The position numbers and the translations under genes are program-made. Shown here piece after piece: positions 54,601 through 62,577 of a stretch of DNA of 64,000 bases. The stretch lies in the NCBI GenBank assembly GCA_003132305.1, contig PKXJ01000033.1, forward strand, positions 34,652-98,651, given 5' to 3'. The first letter of the stretch is position 1. Every line of letters begins with the position of its first letter. The notes beneath the pieces were generated by a model. The model saw only the letters and a list, made by a program, of their open reading frames with translations, was not told the DNA's origin and ran no database searches. Source of the DNA: Acidimicrobiaceae bacterium. GTDB taxonomy: Bacteria; Actinomycetota; Acidimicrobiia; Acidimicrobiales; RAAP-2.

Positions 54601-55359
54601 CTCTCCGATTTGGCCAGCGACAATGAGGGCAAGAGGATCACCTTCGCCGATACCCAATCTCGTCCACAACAGGTGATCACTTCACACGAATGGTCAGGTA
54701 GCGAGCACGGAGGACGCCGTTATTCGCCCTTCACGATCAATGTCGAGCGCCTTAAGCCGTGGCACACGCTGACCGGGCGCCAGCATTTCTTTCTCGATCA
54801 CGATTGGATGACCGAGCTGGGCGAGCAGTTGCCGACCTATCGACCACCGCTCGACATCCGTCATCTGTTTGGTGATCCGAGACTTGGCGAAGATGGTCGC
54901 CTTGAGGTCACGGTCCGTTACCTGACTCCTCATTCGAAGTGGTCAATCCACTCCGAGTACCAGGACAATCTCTTCATGCTCAGTCTTTCGCGAGGTGGTC
55001 CGGATCTTTGGATGAGCGTGGAAGACGCAGCACGGATAGGCGTCAGGGACAACGACTGGATCGAGTCCTACAACCGCAACGGCGTGGTCGTGGCGCGCGC
55101 CATCGTGAGCAACCGGATGCCCGAGGGAACCGTCTACATGTACCACGCGAAGGATCGCACGATTGACGTGCCGATCAGTGAGGTGAGCGGTAAACGAGGG
55201 GGAATCCATAACAGCTTGACTCGCCTCTTGATCAAGCCCTCTCACCTCATCGGCGGTTACGCCCAGCTGTCGTACGGCTTCAACTACTACGGACCAACCG
55301 GTAACCAGAGGGACGAGATCACCGTTATCCGTCGTAGGAGCCAGGAGGTGGAGTACTAA
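51652..55359 (+). CDS. narG: Respiratory nitrate reductase alpha subunit
   Basis: A 1235-residue catalytic subunit that reduces nitrate to nitrite at a bis-MGD molybdenum centre. The FS0 cluster ligands are His62, Cys66, Cys70 and Cys105 (THGVNCTGSCSW; PRGCPRG), the His-plus-three-Cys set specific to NarG. The probable Mo ligand is Asp231 in FYDWYADLP. No Tat signal is present, so it faces the cytoplasm. ATG 51652 has GGAGAAG upstream and overlaps the regulator stop. Length is normal for the family. Confidence 0.96.
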   Translation: MRDAASKRIDGDLISSLLKARRLVQPERVSVDLRTVTYEGGRDADVFYRDRWSHDRIVRSTHGVNCTGSCSWKVYVKDGIITWETQETDYPSVGANSPEYEPRGCPRGASFSWYTYSPTRVRFPYVRGVLLEMYREARGRLGDPVLAWADLMGDPERRSRYQAARGKGGLVRTSWDEALEMVAAAQVHTIKEWGPDRIAGFSPIPAMSMASHAAGARYTSLLGGTMISFYDWYADLPIASPQVFGDQTDVPESADWWNASYLIMWGSNIPVTRTPDAHFMTEARYRGQKVVAVSPDYAVNTKFADEWLPAHPGTDGALAMAMGHVVLKEFFVERTVPRFEDYVKRFTDLPFLVTLRQREGTEEYLPDRFLTAADLAQGGGGEDAAEGAAWKTVLLDRTTGEPRVPNGSLGFRHTASGEGKWNLDLGDIDPMLSLVGEGSTAVAVDLPRFDVGGEGGGEIRRGVPTRMVAGHLVTTVFDLLLAQYGVSRPGLPGTWPSGYDDPETYTPAWQEAITSVPAATVERIAREFADNAEQSGGRSMIALGAGVNHWFHADEAYRAILALVVFTGCQGVNGGGWAHYVGQEKVRPFTGWAQLAFGLDWVRPPRQMAGTTYWYLATDQWRYDGFGADELATPLGRGLFQNRSLTDCIVQATRLGWTPSYPTFNRNPLELAETAKQEGKDPGAFITRELQEGRLKFSCTDPDAPENWPRVLTVWRANLLGSSGKGNEYFLRHLLGADAAIRAEETPPEMRPSEVVWREEAPVGKLDLLVSLDFRMTSTGLFSDILLPAATWYEKYDLSSTDMHPFVHAFNAAIAPPWETRSDYDTFVAMSKEFSRHAARHLGVRHDLVSVPLQHDTPGETSQPGGRVLDWANGDCEPIPGKTMPTVVVVERDYAAVGEMMTALGPNVERLGTSVKGVTLKPVGEVDYLRRVNGAVQGGVADGRPSLARAEQACEAILALSGTTNGRIATAGFKELERRVGKQLSDLASDNEGKRITFADTQSRPQQVITSHEWSGSEHGGRRYSPFTINVERLKPWHTLTGRQHFFLDHDWMTELGEQLPTYRPPLDIRHLFGDPRLGEDGRLEVTVRYLTPHSKWSIHSEYQDNLFMLSLSRGGPDLWMSVEDAARIGVRDNDWIESYNRNGVVVARAIVSNRMPEGTVYMYHAKDRTIDVPISEVSGKRGGIHNSLTRLLIKPSHLIGGYAQLSYGFNYYGPTGNQRDEITVIRRRSQEVEY

Positions 55360-56945
55360 TGCGCGTTATGGCCCAGATGGGCATGGTGATGAATTTGGAC
55401 AAGTGCATTGGGTGCCACACGTGCTCGGTCACTTGCAAGCAGGCGTGGACCAATCGAACGGGCGTTGAGTACGTGTGGTTCAATAACGTTGAAACGCGAC
55501 CGGGACTCGGGTATCCGCGCACGTACGAGGATCAGGATCACTGGCAGGGGGGCTGGGAGCGCAACCGGCGAGGGCGACTGCGCCTGCGTTCTGGAGGCCG
55601 CGCGAGTCGCATGATGAGGATCTTCGCCAATCCGAAGCTTCCGTCGTTGACCGACTACTACGAGCCGTGGACGTACGACTACGACACGCTCATTAGCGCG
55701 CCGGCGCAGAAGGACATTCCCGTGGCGAGACCGATTTCGCAAATCGACGGTCGACCGATGCAGATCAAGTGGTCGGCCAACTGGGATGACGATCTCGGTG
55801 GATCGCCGGAACATACTATTGACGATCCGATCTTGAAGAAAATCTCGAAGAAGATTCGCCTGGACTACGAGAGTGCGTTCATGTTCCACTTACCCCGGAT
55901 TTGTGAACACTGCCTAAATCCCTCGTGCGTTGCCAGTTGTCCTTCGGGGGCGATGTACAAGCGGTCAGAGGACGGCATCGTGCTCGTCGATCAGGACCGT
56001 TGCCGAGGTTGGCGAATGTGTGTCTCGGGTTGCCCGTATAAGAAGGTCTACTTCAATCATCGCACCGGCAAAGCGGAGAAGTGTACGTTCTGCTATCCGC
56101 GCATCGAAGTTGGTCAACCCACGGTATGTGCCGAGACCTGTGTGGGACGACTTCGCTATATCGGGTTGTTCCTCTACGACGCCGACGCCGTGCTGGAAGC
56201 GGCGTCGGTCGAGGATCCGACTGACCTGCTCGAAGCGCAGCGCTCGATTCTGTTGGACCCGCACGACCCTGCGGTGCTTGCTGCCGCTCGCGCCGCGGGC
56301 ATTGCTGAGGACTGGCTGGATGCAGCCCGTCGATCGCCGGTGTACGACCTCGCCTGTCGTTACCGGGTTGCCCTGCCTCTGCACCCCGAATATCGAACGA
56401 TGCCGATGGTCTGGTACATCCCACCGCTTTCACCGGTGGTAGAGGCGCTTCGTGACACGGGATTTGATGGAGAGGACGGCAGAAGTCTCTTCGCCGCAAT
56501 CGATGCACTGCGAATCCCCGTTGAATACCTGGCGGAGCTCTTCACCGCGGGCGATCCGCAACCGGTGAAGGGGGTACTGCGAACGCTGGCGGCGATGCGA
56601 GCCCACATGCGTTGCGTCAATCTGGGTGAGCCAGTCGACGCGTCCATCGCCGAGGCTGTTGGCATGACCGCGGATGAGATAGAGGCGTTGTACCGGCTCC
56701 TCGCGATCGCCAAGTACGAGGACCGCTACGTCATCCCGTCAGCCCACGTCGAGATCGCGGGGCAACTCGACGAGCTTCCCGGGTGCAGTGTCGATTTCGA
56801 GTCGTGGTCACCTCACGGCGGCCAGGGATTGGGGGGCGGGGAGCCGGTGCCCGTGGCGATTCAGACATTCAACCTGGCACGACGAAGGGCCCAGGCGGAT
56901 CGCTTTGCGGATCTTGAGGAGGAACAGATGAAGGGCGAATCATGA
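55359..56945 (+). CDS. narH: Respiratory nitrate reductase beta subunit
   Basis: A 528-residue Fe-S electron-transfer subunit. The first cluster ligands are Cys16, Cys19, Cys22 and Cys26 (CIGCHTCSVTC). Further sets are in CEHCLNPSCVASC and CRGWRMCVSGC, where Trp replaces a Cys to make the [3Fe-4S] centre. CTFCYPR supplies the last ligands. It passes electrons from NarI haem to NarG. Its first base overlaps the narG stop. Confidence 0.96.
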   Translation: MRVMAQMGMVMNLDKCIGCHTCSVTCKQAWTNRTGVEYVWFNNVETRPGLGYPRTYEDQDHWQGGWERNRRGRLRLRSGGRASRMMRIFANPKLPSLTDYYEPWTYDYDTLISAPAQKDIPVARPISQIDGRPMQIKWSANWDDDLGGSPEHTIDDPILKKISKKIRLDYESAFMFHLPRICEHCLNPSCVASCPSGAMYKRSEDGIVLVDQDRCRGWRMCVSGCPYKKVYFNHRTGKAEKCTFCYPRIEVGQPTVCAETCVGRLRYIGLFLYDADAVLEAASVEDPTDLLEAQRSILLDPHDPAVLAAARAAGIAEDWLDAARRSPVYDLACRYRVALPLHPEYRTMPMVWYIPPLSPVVEALRDTGFDGEDGRSLFAAIDALRIPVEYLAELFTAGDPQPVKGVLRTLAAMRAHMRCVNLGEPVDASIAEAVGMTADEIEALYRLLAIAKYEDRYVIPSAHVEIAGQLDELPGCSVDFESWSPHGGQGLGGGEPVPVAIQTFNLARRRAQADRFADLEEEQMKGES

Positions 56946-57676
56946 CGATGCGAACAGTACTGCGGGCATTAAGCGTCCGGCTTGATCCCGAGCAGACGAG
57001 AGGGGCCTTCGTGGCCGCTTCAATTCTGCTGCGCTATCCCGACGAGCCTCTTATGGAGAGCTTGGGTTCGCTCACGACACTCAGCAGTCAGCTTCCGCAG
57101 AATTTCGGGAAGCCGTACGTGCAAATGTGCAGTTATTTGTCGGAGAATTCGCTGCTGGAATCGCAGACCCAGTACGTGGCGACGTTCGACCTCAAGCGGC
57201 GCTGTTGCCTGTACTTGAGCTACTACCTGAATGGCGACACACGCCGCAGAGGAATGGCGTTGTGGAGATTCCAGGATGCCTACCGGAGCGCTGGGCAGCA
57301 GGTGGTCCAAGGTGAGTTGCCCGACTACTTACCCGCATTGTTGGAATTTGCGGCCACAGGAGGGGAGCGGCCCGCAATCCAACTGATGAACGAGCACCGG
57401 GCCGGAATTCTGGTGCTGCTCGAGGCGCTCGATGAACTGGCTTCTCCCTACGCAGGAATAGTTCGAGCGGTCGACTCGCTGCTTCCGCCACGCGAGGATC
57501 GAGTTATCTCCGATGCCGAACGGCTCGTGTACGAAGGTCCGCCGTCGGAACTCGTGGGGATCGACGACGCGGAGGTCTTTGAACCTTACGGCACGCAAAG
57601 TTCGTGCGAGAGCTGCGGAGCGACCGAAACGTCCGTTGCAACGTCTTCCACTTCTGCGGATCTGGCGCGATCATGA
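56942..57676 (+). CDS. narJ: Nitrate reductase assembly chaperone
   Basis: A 244-residue all-helical chaperone (TorD/NarJ type) that inserts the Mo cofactor into NarG. Characteristic stretches are FVAASILLRYPDEPL, TFDLKRRCCLYLSYYLNGDTRRRGMAL (in two parts around RRC) and LPDYLPALLEF. The C-terminal tail adds a CESC pair, which is not usual and could bind metal. It overlaps both neighbours by ATGA. Confidence 0.93.
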   Translation: MTMRTVLRALSVRLDPEQTRGAFVAASILLRYPDEPLMESLGSLTTLSSQLPQNFGKPYVQMCSYLSENSLLESQTQYVATFDLKRRCCLYLSYYLNGDTRRRGMALWRFQDAYRSAGQQVVQGELPDYLPALLEFAATGGERPAIQLMNEHRAGILVLLEALDELASPYAGIVRAVDSLLPPREDRVISDAERLVYEGPPSELVGIDDAEVFEPYGTQSSCESCGATETSVATSSTSADLARS

Positions 57677-58437
57677 AGACTTTCTTGTGGATCATATTTC
57701 CCTACATCTGCCTTACGTCGTTCATCTTGGGCCATGTGTGGCGTTACAAGTACGATAAATTTGGCTGGACCAGCAGGTCATCTCAGCTTTACGAGAAGAA
57801 GATTCTCTCTTGGGGGTCTCCGCTCTTTCACTATGGAATACTTGGTGTCCTGGCAGGTCACGTCGTTGGGCTTTTCGTTCCTGAAAGTTGGACGAACGAC
57901 CTGGGAATTTCAGAGCATAGGTATCACCTGGTTGCGGTGAGTCTGGGCACAGTCGCGGGTGTCGCAACCGTGACGGGTTTGGTGCTACTGATCTATCGTC
58001 GGCGTACGACCCCGTCGGTATTCCGGGTCACTTCAGCGACAGACAAGATCATGTATCCGTTGCTGGGTATCGTTATCGCCCTGGGGCTGGTCAACACCAT
58101 CGGCGTGAATCTTTTCGGTCTCGGAGGGTATTCGGGTGGTTACAACTACCGGAATTCGGTGGCAGTTTGGTTCCGAGACGTCCTCACTTTTCATCCAAGT
58201 GCCGCCCCGATGATTGGAGCGACATGGAGCTTCGAGCTGCATGCGCTTTTCGCGATGCTGCTACTTGGAGTCTGGCCCTACACGCGACTGGTTCATGTGC
58301 TCGCCGCGCCAGTTGGCTACGCCTATCGTCCCTATATTGTGTACCGAAGCAGGGACGCGCAGGGGGCCTCGCGCCTACCTAGACGAGGTTGGGAGAGAGT
58401 TGACCAGCGCGTCAGTGTCAAGCGTGGACGCCACTAA
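57673..58437 (+). CDS. narI: Respiratory nitrate reductase gamma subunit (cytochrome b)
   Basis: A 254-residue membrane subunit with five helices that oxidises quinol. The haem b ligand histidines are His53 and His63 (LFHYGILGVLAGHVVG) and His190 and His208 (FELHALFAM; RLVHVL). ATG 57673 overlaps narJ. The C-terminal about 30 residues are a basic cytoplasmic tail. It completes a full narGHJI set. Confidence 0.95.
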   Translation: MKTFLWIIFPYICLTSFILGHVWRYKYDKFGWTSRSSQLYEKKILSWGSPLFHYGILGVLAGHVVGLFVPESWTNDLGISEHRYHLVAVSLGTVAGVATVTGLVLLIYRRRTTPSVFRVTSATDKIMYPLLGIVIALGLVNTIGVNLFGLGGYSGGYNYRNSVAVWFRDVLTFHPSAAPMIGATWSFELHALFAMLLLGVWPYTRLVHVLAAPVGYAYRPYIVYRSRDAQGASRLPRRGWERVDQRVSVKRGRH

Positions 58438-58503
58438 GACCGAGGTGGGAGTCGCGGCTATCCGTCGACGGTTCTGGAGGGGCTGCCGGGTACGATCACA
58501 ACC

Positions 58504-58737
58504 ATGACTGGACCCGCAGCAGTGTGGCTCGCTGCCTTTGCCGAGCAACTGGGAATCGACGCACCGAGCGAAGCGGAAGTCGATGCCATTCTCGCGTTGG
58601 CGGGAACCGCTGCGCATGCCTCGGAACGAACTGCGGCGCCGGTCGCGTGCTGGCTCGCGGCGCGCGCTGGCATCACTCCCATCGAGGCTCGGGAGCTTGC
58701 GCTCGGAGTGACAGTACCGGAGCCAAACGCCAACTGA
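58504..58737 (+). CDS. DUF6457 small protein
   Basis: A 77-residue protein (AVWLAAFAEQLGID, ILALAGTAAHASERTAAPVA). It fits DUF6457, a family often beside or fused to molybdenum-cofactor guanylyltransferase genes in Actinobacteria. Its place right behind narI supports a link to molybdenum cofactor. The function is unknown. Confidence 0.65.
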   Translation: MTGPAAVWLAAFAEQLGIDAPSEAEVDAILALAGTAAHASERTAAPVACWLAARAGITPIEARELALGVTVPEPNAN

Positions 58738-59253
58738 GTTCAATCGGCCCCGGGAGATCACCGCGCCGCTCTGTTCTGTTCGCCGTGCACGTCCGGAAAG
58801 AACTGCGATGCTCTAGGAGCAACCCAATGCCAGCCTCCAGGGCGGACTCGATCGGCCTTCGTGCGAAGAGTTCCTCCAGGTTCTGCGGTCCATCCACAAT
58901 GGCCAGGAGGGGCCTGTGCGGCGAGCCGCAGACCTTCGACCTGAACTGGAAGTTCAAGAGTCGACTGACGTCCTCAGTTAAATGAGCTCAGCAACTGCCT
59001 CCGCGATTGCGTTACTAAAGGCGCTGCTGAAGTTCGCCGCTCACAACTCCATGCTTGGAGGCGTGAGCGGCGAACAAGAGCCCCTGTGATCAGGACTTCA
59101 TTTTGGTGGACCTTGGGGGACGCAATAAGAACCGGCTCCCAGCGCTTGCGGCAACAGACATCGCCCTGACTACTGCACCCTCTTCTCATAGCCTCGTCTA
59201 CTCGGCTTCCACGATTACGCTTCCCGAAATCAGGAAAGACGATTAGACGATCG
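58738..59253. other. Intergenic region with inverted and tandem repeats
   Basis: No convincing gene. A tandem 12-mer GCGTTACTAAAG/GCGCTGCTGAAG (59009-59032) closely resembles the tandem repeat of the Ala attachment site at 60241-60264. It is followed by a 13-bp perfect inverted repeat GTTCGCCGCTCAC (59032-59044 and 59063-59075). No tRNA core was found 103 bp upstream, so this may be a degenerate integration scar. Confidence 0.4.
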
Positions 59254-59670
59254 TCAGAGCCTGATGAGATTTCCTTCGAAACCCAATTTACTTTTTGTGG
59301 GCCAACCCCGATCGGTTGTGACAAGTACACCGGCCCCTTTTTGAATAGCGGTGGCGACAACCAGGGCGTCTGGCAACTTGAGCTTTTGACCATGACGAGC
59401 TCGTAATCTTGCCGCCACAACGGCAATTTCAATATCAAGTTCAGCTACCACGAGTGGGAGACGCTCGATGAACTCACGAATTGCCATGACCGACGACTCG
59501 CCATTGCGTGCTGGGGACACAAGCGCCTCAGCAAGCGCTGAGGCCGGCACTGCTATTTGGTCTCCGCGCACTCGGGCGTTCGCCAATTCTCTCTTTGCCC
59601 CTAGATGGTGTGCATCACTCTCATCGAAGAAACCAATGAGAATACCTGCGTCGACGACAGTCAGTCCCAT
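59254..59670 (-). CDS. vapC: PIN-domain toxin, VapC family
   Basis: A 138-residue PIN-domain ribonuclease. Acidic active-site residues are in VVDAGILIGFF (Asp), PASALAEALV (Glu), LPDALVVATA (Asp) and LVTTDRGW (Asp). VapC toxins cleave tRNA or rRNA unless bound by the antitoxin. Its start overlaps the end of the antitoxin gene by 10 nt. Next to an island edge it may stabilise the region. Confidence 0.88.
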   Translation of the reverse strand: MGLTVVDAGILIGFFDESDAHHLGAKRELANARVRGDQIAVPASALAEALVSPARNGESSVMAIREFIERLPLVVAELDIEIAVVAARLRARHGQKLKLPDALVVATAIQKGAGVLVTTDRGWPTKSKLGFEGNLIRL

Positions 59671-59903
59671 TCGTTGCGAAGTTGCTCAAGGATTCCATGA
59701 TCGAATACTCCCGTCAAAGATCCAGAGAAACTCTCCAGAACATCCTCTTCTCGTTCCAGTACAACCCGTCCCGGGCCGTCAGCTCTGGCCGTGACACGCT
59801 CGCCCGCCTCCAAACCAGCGATTCGCATCGCATCAATTGGAATGGTCACTTGGTGTTTCTCGCTAATCCTGATGCCACGCCACCGGTTCTTTACTTTTTC
59901 CAT
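59661..59903 (-). CDS. vapB: AbrB-type antitoxin, VapB family
   Basis: About 80 residues from ATG 59903 (MEKVKNRWRG). The swapped-hairpin DNA-binding domain is visible as WRGIRISEKHQVTIPIDAMRIAGLEAGERV. The acidic C-terminus (EEDVLESFSG, LEQLRNEWD) would wrap the toxin. It should bind its own promoter and neutralise VapC. Confidence 0.85.
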   Translation of the reverse strand: MEKVKNRWRGIRISEKHQVTIPIDAMRIAGLEAGERVTARADGPGRVVLEREEDVLESFSGSLTGVFDHGILEQLRNEWD

Positions 59904-60096
59904 ATTTGTAAAGAATACCACTTCCTCACGCCGCGCAGGTGATCAAAAGTTGAGCCGTATTCATGCCGGCAAGATTCCTTGAGATCAACGAACGAAAGTG
60001 GCACGATCCCCGGCCCACGGGGTCACCTCACGGCACTCGCCACCGACCAGACTTCATCCAGGTTCGTGAATGCCATGTTCGTGAATGCCAACTTCG

Positions 60097-60138
60097 TGGA
60101 GGTACGGGGATTCGAACCCCTGACCCCTTGCATGCCAT
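60097..60138 (-). other. tRNA-Ala(GGC) 3' half, probable attachment-site scar
   Basis: On the minus strand it reads loop ATGGCAT (anticodon GGC), stem GCAAG, variable GGGTC, T arm AGGGG-TTCGAAT-CCCCG (allowing pairing variation), acceptor TACCTCC and A. It matches E. coli tRNA-Ala(GGC) from the loop onward, but the 5' stem is not complementary, so the 5' half is missing. The break lies at the anticodon loop. Confidence 0.78.
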
Positions 60139-60296
60139 GCGGTCGTTTTCAGTTCGCCGACGTTCGCTGACGACCGTAGGCGGTTTGAATATTGGGCTTT
60201 CAATTTACCGGCGTCCGGGCGCGACCGCACGTGATCGCCGACGTTGCTAAAGGCGTTGCTAAAGAATTGCGCTTGCACATTGTGCAAGGGGTCAGG
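60119..60296. repeat. Att-like repeat array next to the tRNA-Ala remnant
   Basis: The core CCTGACCCCTTGCA (60119-60132) has a perfect inverted copy at 60283-60296. The tandem repeat ACGTTGCTAAAG/GCGTTGCTAAAG (60241-60264) starts 103 bp from the anticodon loop and ends 18 bp before the inverted core. This is the same plan as at 10053-10224. Confidence 0.55.
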
Positions 60297-60403
60297 TTTT
60301 CGAAGCACGATTTCCGGTGCCGGGTATTGTTGATGAGGGTTGCTTTCTTACTGAGGCTCGCGTAATAGAGTGACATTCTCCGTCAATTATGAGATAATGT
60401 CGC

Positions 60404-61418
60404 ATGATCAAAACACGGGCACCTCAGCGGGATCTCGAAGGTATGGAGGCGCGACGAAAACGAGCCGCCAAGCTCTTCGCCAAGGGCGTCACGCAGGCTG
60501 ACGTCGCCCGAGAACTTGAGGTTTCGCGCCAGAGCGTGAGCCGGTGGCACGAAGCGTGGTCGCGCGGCGGCACCACGGCGCTGAAGGGTGCGGGTCGCGC
60601 CGGTCGAAGGCCGCTGCTGGACAGAGCTGACCTGGCCACGGTGGAGAAGGCTCTGCGGCGTGGTCCGAGAGTGTCGGGATTCGCCACGGAGATCTGGACG
60701 CTGCCGAGGATCACCGAACTCATTGCGACGCTGACCGGCGTGACCTATCACCCGGGCCACGTGTGGCGGATCATGGGACAACTCGGCTGGAGTCCCCAAC
60801 GCCCGGCTCGACGAGCGCTCGAGCGCAACGACGACGCCATCGACGAGTGGGTCGCCACTCGTTGGGCCCAGGTAAAAAAAACGCCCGTCGCTGCAACGCG
60901 TGGCTGGTCTTCCAAGACGAATCAGGCATCTCGCTAACCCCGCCGGTTCGACGGACCTGGGCTCCCCGGGGACAGACGCCGGTCATCCACACTCCCTTCA
61001 ACTGGAAGAGGATGTCCATGGCGGCGGTGCTCGCCTACGCCCCCGACGGATCAGGAGCCAAGGTGATGTTCAGCGCTCGGACCGGTGCCTACAACGACTC
61101 GAGCTTGATCACGTTCATCCGTCAACTGCGTCGCCAGTTGGGCGGTGGCAAGGTGACCTTGATCTGGGACGGCCTGCCCAGTCACCGCAGCCGAAGGATG
61201 CAAGCGTTCCTCGACACCCAGCGTTCCTGGTTGGTCGTCGAGCGACTGCTCGCCTACGCCCCCGATCTCAACCCGGTCGAAGCACTCTGGGGCAACCTCA
61301 AGGGCACCGAGCTGGCGAACCTGTGTGTCGACACCATCAGTGAAACCGAGTACCACGCGCGACGAGGTGTCCGCCGAATCAGAAAGGAGAAGGACCTGGC
61401 GTTCGCGTTCCTGCGACA
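60404..61418 (+). pseudogene. IS630 transposase, two frames, 3' end split by IS3 copy
   Basis: The first frame (60404-60937) has a double HTH (VTQADVARELEVSRQSVSRW, GVTYHPGHVWRIMGQLGW). The second frame supplies the DDE domain: Asp in FQDESG, Asp in IWDGLPSH and Glu in NPVEALWG. They join at a run of eight A residues (60874-60881), a slippery site for programmed -1 frameshifting. The frame is cut at LRH by the IS3 insertion. After removing it, the sequence right of 62653 completes HTGLFL and a stop at 62670-62672. Confidence 0.85.
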
Positions 61419-61435
61419 TGGCCGGACCCCGTTTC

Positions 61436-62320
61436 CTAAGCCACTAACTCTGCGAGTCGTTGCTGGTTCCTGAACTTCCAGGTCTCGGCGAACTTGACCG
61501 GCGTTTGCCGGCGTAGTGCGCTGTGGGTTCTCTCGTGATTGTATTCGTGTCGCCAGTCATCGAGCAGCACCTTCGCTTCGAAGAGACTATCGAACTGCTG
61601 ACCGTTCAAGAACTCGTCGCGAAGACGGGCGTTGAACGATTCGATCCAGCCGTTTTGCCAGGGTGAGCCGGGATCGATGAACAGCGATCCCACTCCGTTG
61701 AAGCGACACCAGTCGACGAGCGCGTGCGCGACGAACTCGGGACCGTTATCCATTCGCAGGTAACAGGGTGCGCCTCGCTCGGCGGCTAATCGATCCAACC
61801 GATTGACGACGTCATCGGCGGTGATGGAGCGTCCCACGTCAATCGTCAGGCACTCTCGCGTGAACTCGTCGATGATGTTGAGCAGCTTCACGGTGCGCAG
61901 GTCGCTCGTCTGATCGAACTGAAAGTCCATGGCCCAGATCACGTTGGGGGCGATGGGGCGCATGGCGCCCACGACCACACCGACGCCGGTCAGGCGCTTC
62001 TTCTTCTTGCGGTAGGGGACTTTCAGGCCCTCGTCGCGCCACAGGCGCTGGACTTTCTTGTGGTTCACGTGCCAACCGGCTTCGCGCAGGGCGTCGAGGC
62101 CGCGGCGCCAGCCCCACCTCGGGTGGCGCTTGGCGAACTCGCGCCAGAAGGCGCGGATCGTCTCTTCATTCTCCGAGGGAACGGCTGCGGGAAGGCGCTG
62201 GGTGGAGCGGCTCTGACCAATGACGACGCAGGCTCTGCGTTCCGACACCCCGAACTCGAGTTCAAGCAAATTGACTGCTTGACGACGACGGTTCGGGGTC
62301 AGAATTTTCCCTCGGCGACG
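61436..62320 (-). CDS. IS3-family OrfB (DDE transposase)
   Basis: The catalytic domain has Asp in WAMDFQFDQ, Asp in RMDNGPEFV and Glu in WIESFNAR. The N-terminal HTH-like EFGVSERRACVVIGQSRS runs on in frame, unlike copy 1. OrfB is made as an OrfAB fusion by -1 frameshifting near the end of orfA (about 62300). The exact 5' boundary is therefore approximate. Confidence 0.88.
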   Translation of the reverse strand, partial: RRRGKILTPNRRRQAVNLLELEFGVSERRACVVIGQSRSTQRLPAAVPSENEETIRAFWREFAKRHPRWGWRRGLDALREAGWHVNHKKVQRLWRDEGLKVPYRKKKKRLTGVGVVVGAMRPIAPNVIWAMDFQFDQTSDLRTVKLLNIIDEFTRECLTIDVGRSITADDVVNRLDRLAAERGAPCYLRMDNGPEFVAHALVDWCRFNGVGSLFIDPGSPWQNGWIESFNARLRDEFLNGQQFDSLFEAKVLLDDWRHEYNHERTHSALRRQTPVKFAETWKFRNQQRLAELVA

Positions 62321-62577
62321 AACTTCAACATGTCGATGTCGAGTGCCTGGTTGGCCACGATGCGCTTGAGTTGGGTGTTCTCCTTCTCCAGCTCCTTCAA
62401 GCGCTTGGCGTCGTTGGCCTTCATGCCGCCGTATTGGTTCCTCCAGCGGTGCCACGTCGACTGGGTGATCTCGAGCTGGCGGCAGACCTCGGCGATGTCG
62501 TCGCCCTGGTTCAGCAGCTTCTCGCCTTCGGCGAGTTTTCGGATCACCTGTTCGGGGGTGTGATGCCTTTGCTTCAT
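62299..62577 (-). CDS. IS3-family OrfA
   Basis: About 92 residues from ATG 62577 (MKQRHHTPEQVIRKLAEGEK), with an N-terminal HTH and coiled coil AKRLKELEKENTQLKRIV. It differs from copy 1 OrfA at only a few positions. It is the regulator and DNA-binding part of the transposase. Confidence 0.88.
   Translation of the reverse strand: MKQRHHTPEQVIRKLAEGEKLLNQGDDIAEVCRQLEITQSTWHRWRNQYGGMKANDAKRLKELEKENTQLKRIVANQALDIDMLKFVAEGKF

Noticed and set aside
60054..60308. Open frames over the tRNA-Ala remnant (GIRTPDPLHAM-type readings)
   Set aside because: Same artefact as at the tRNA-Val scar; the DNA is better explained as an attachment site.
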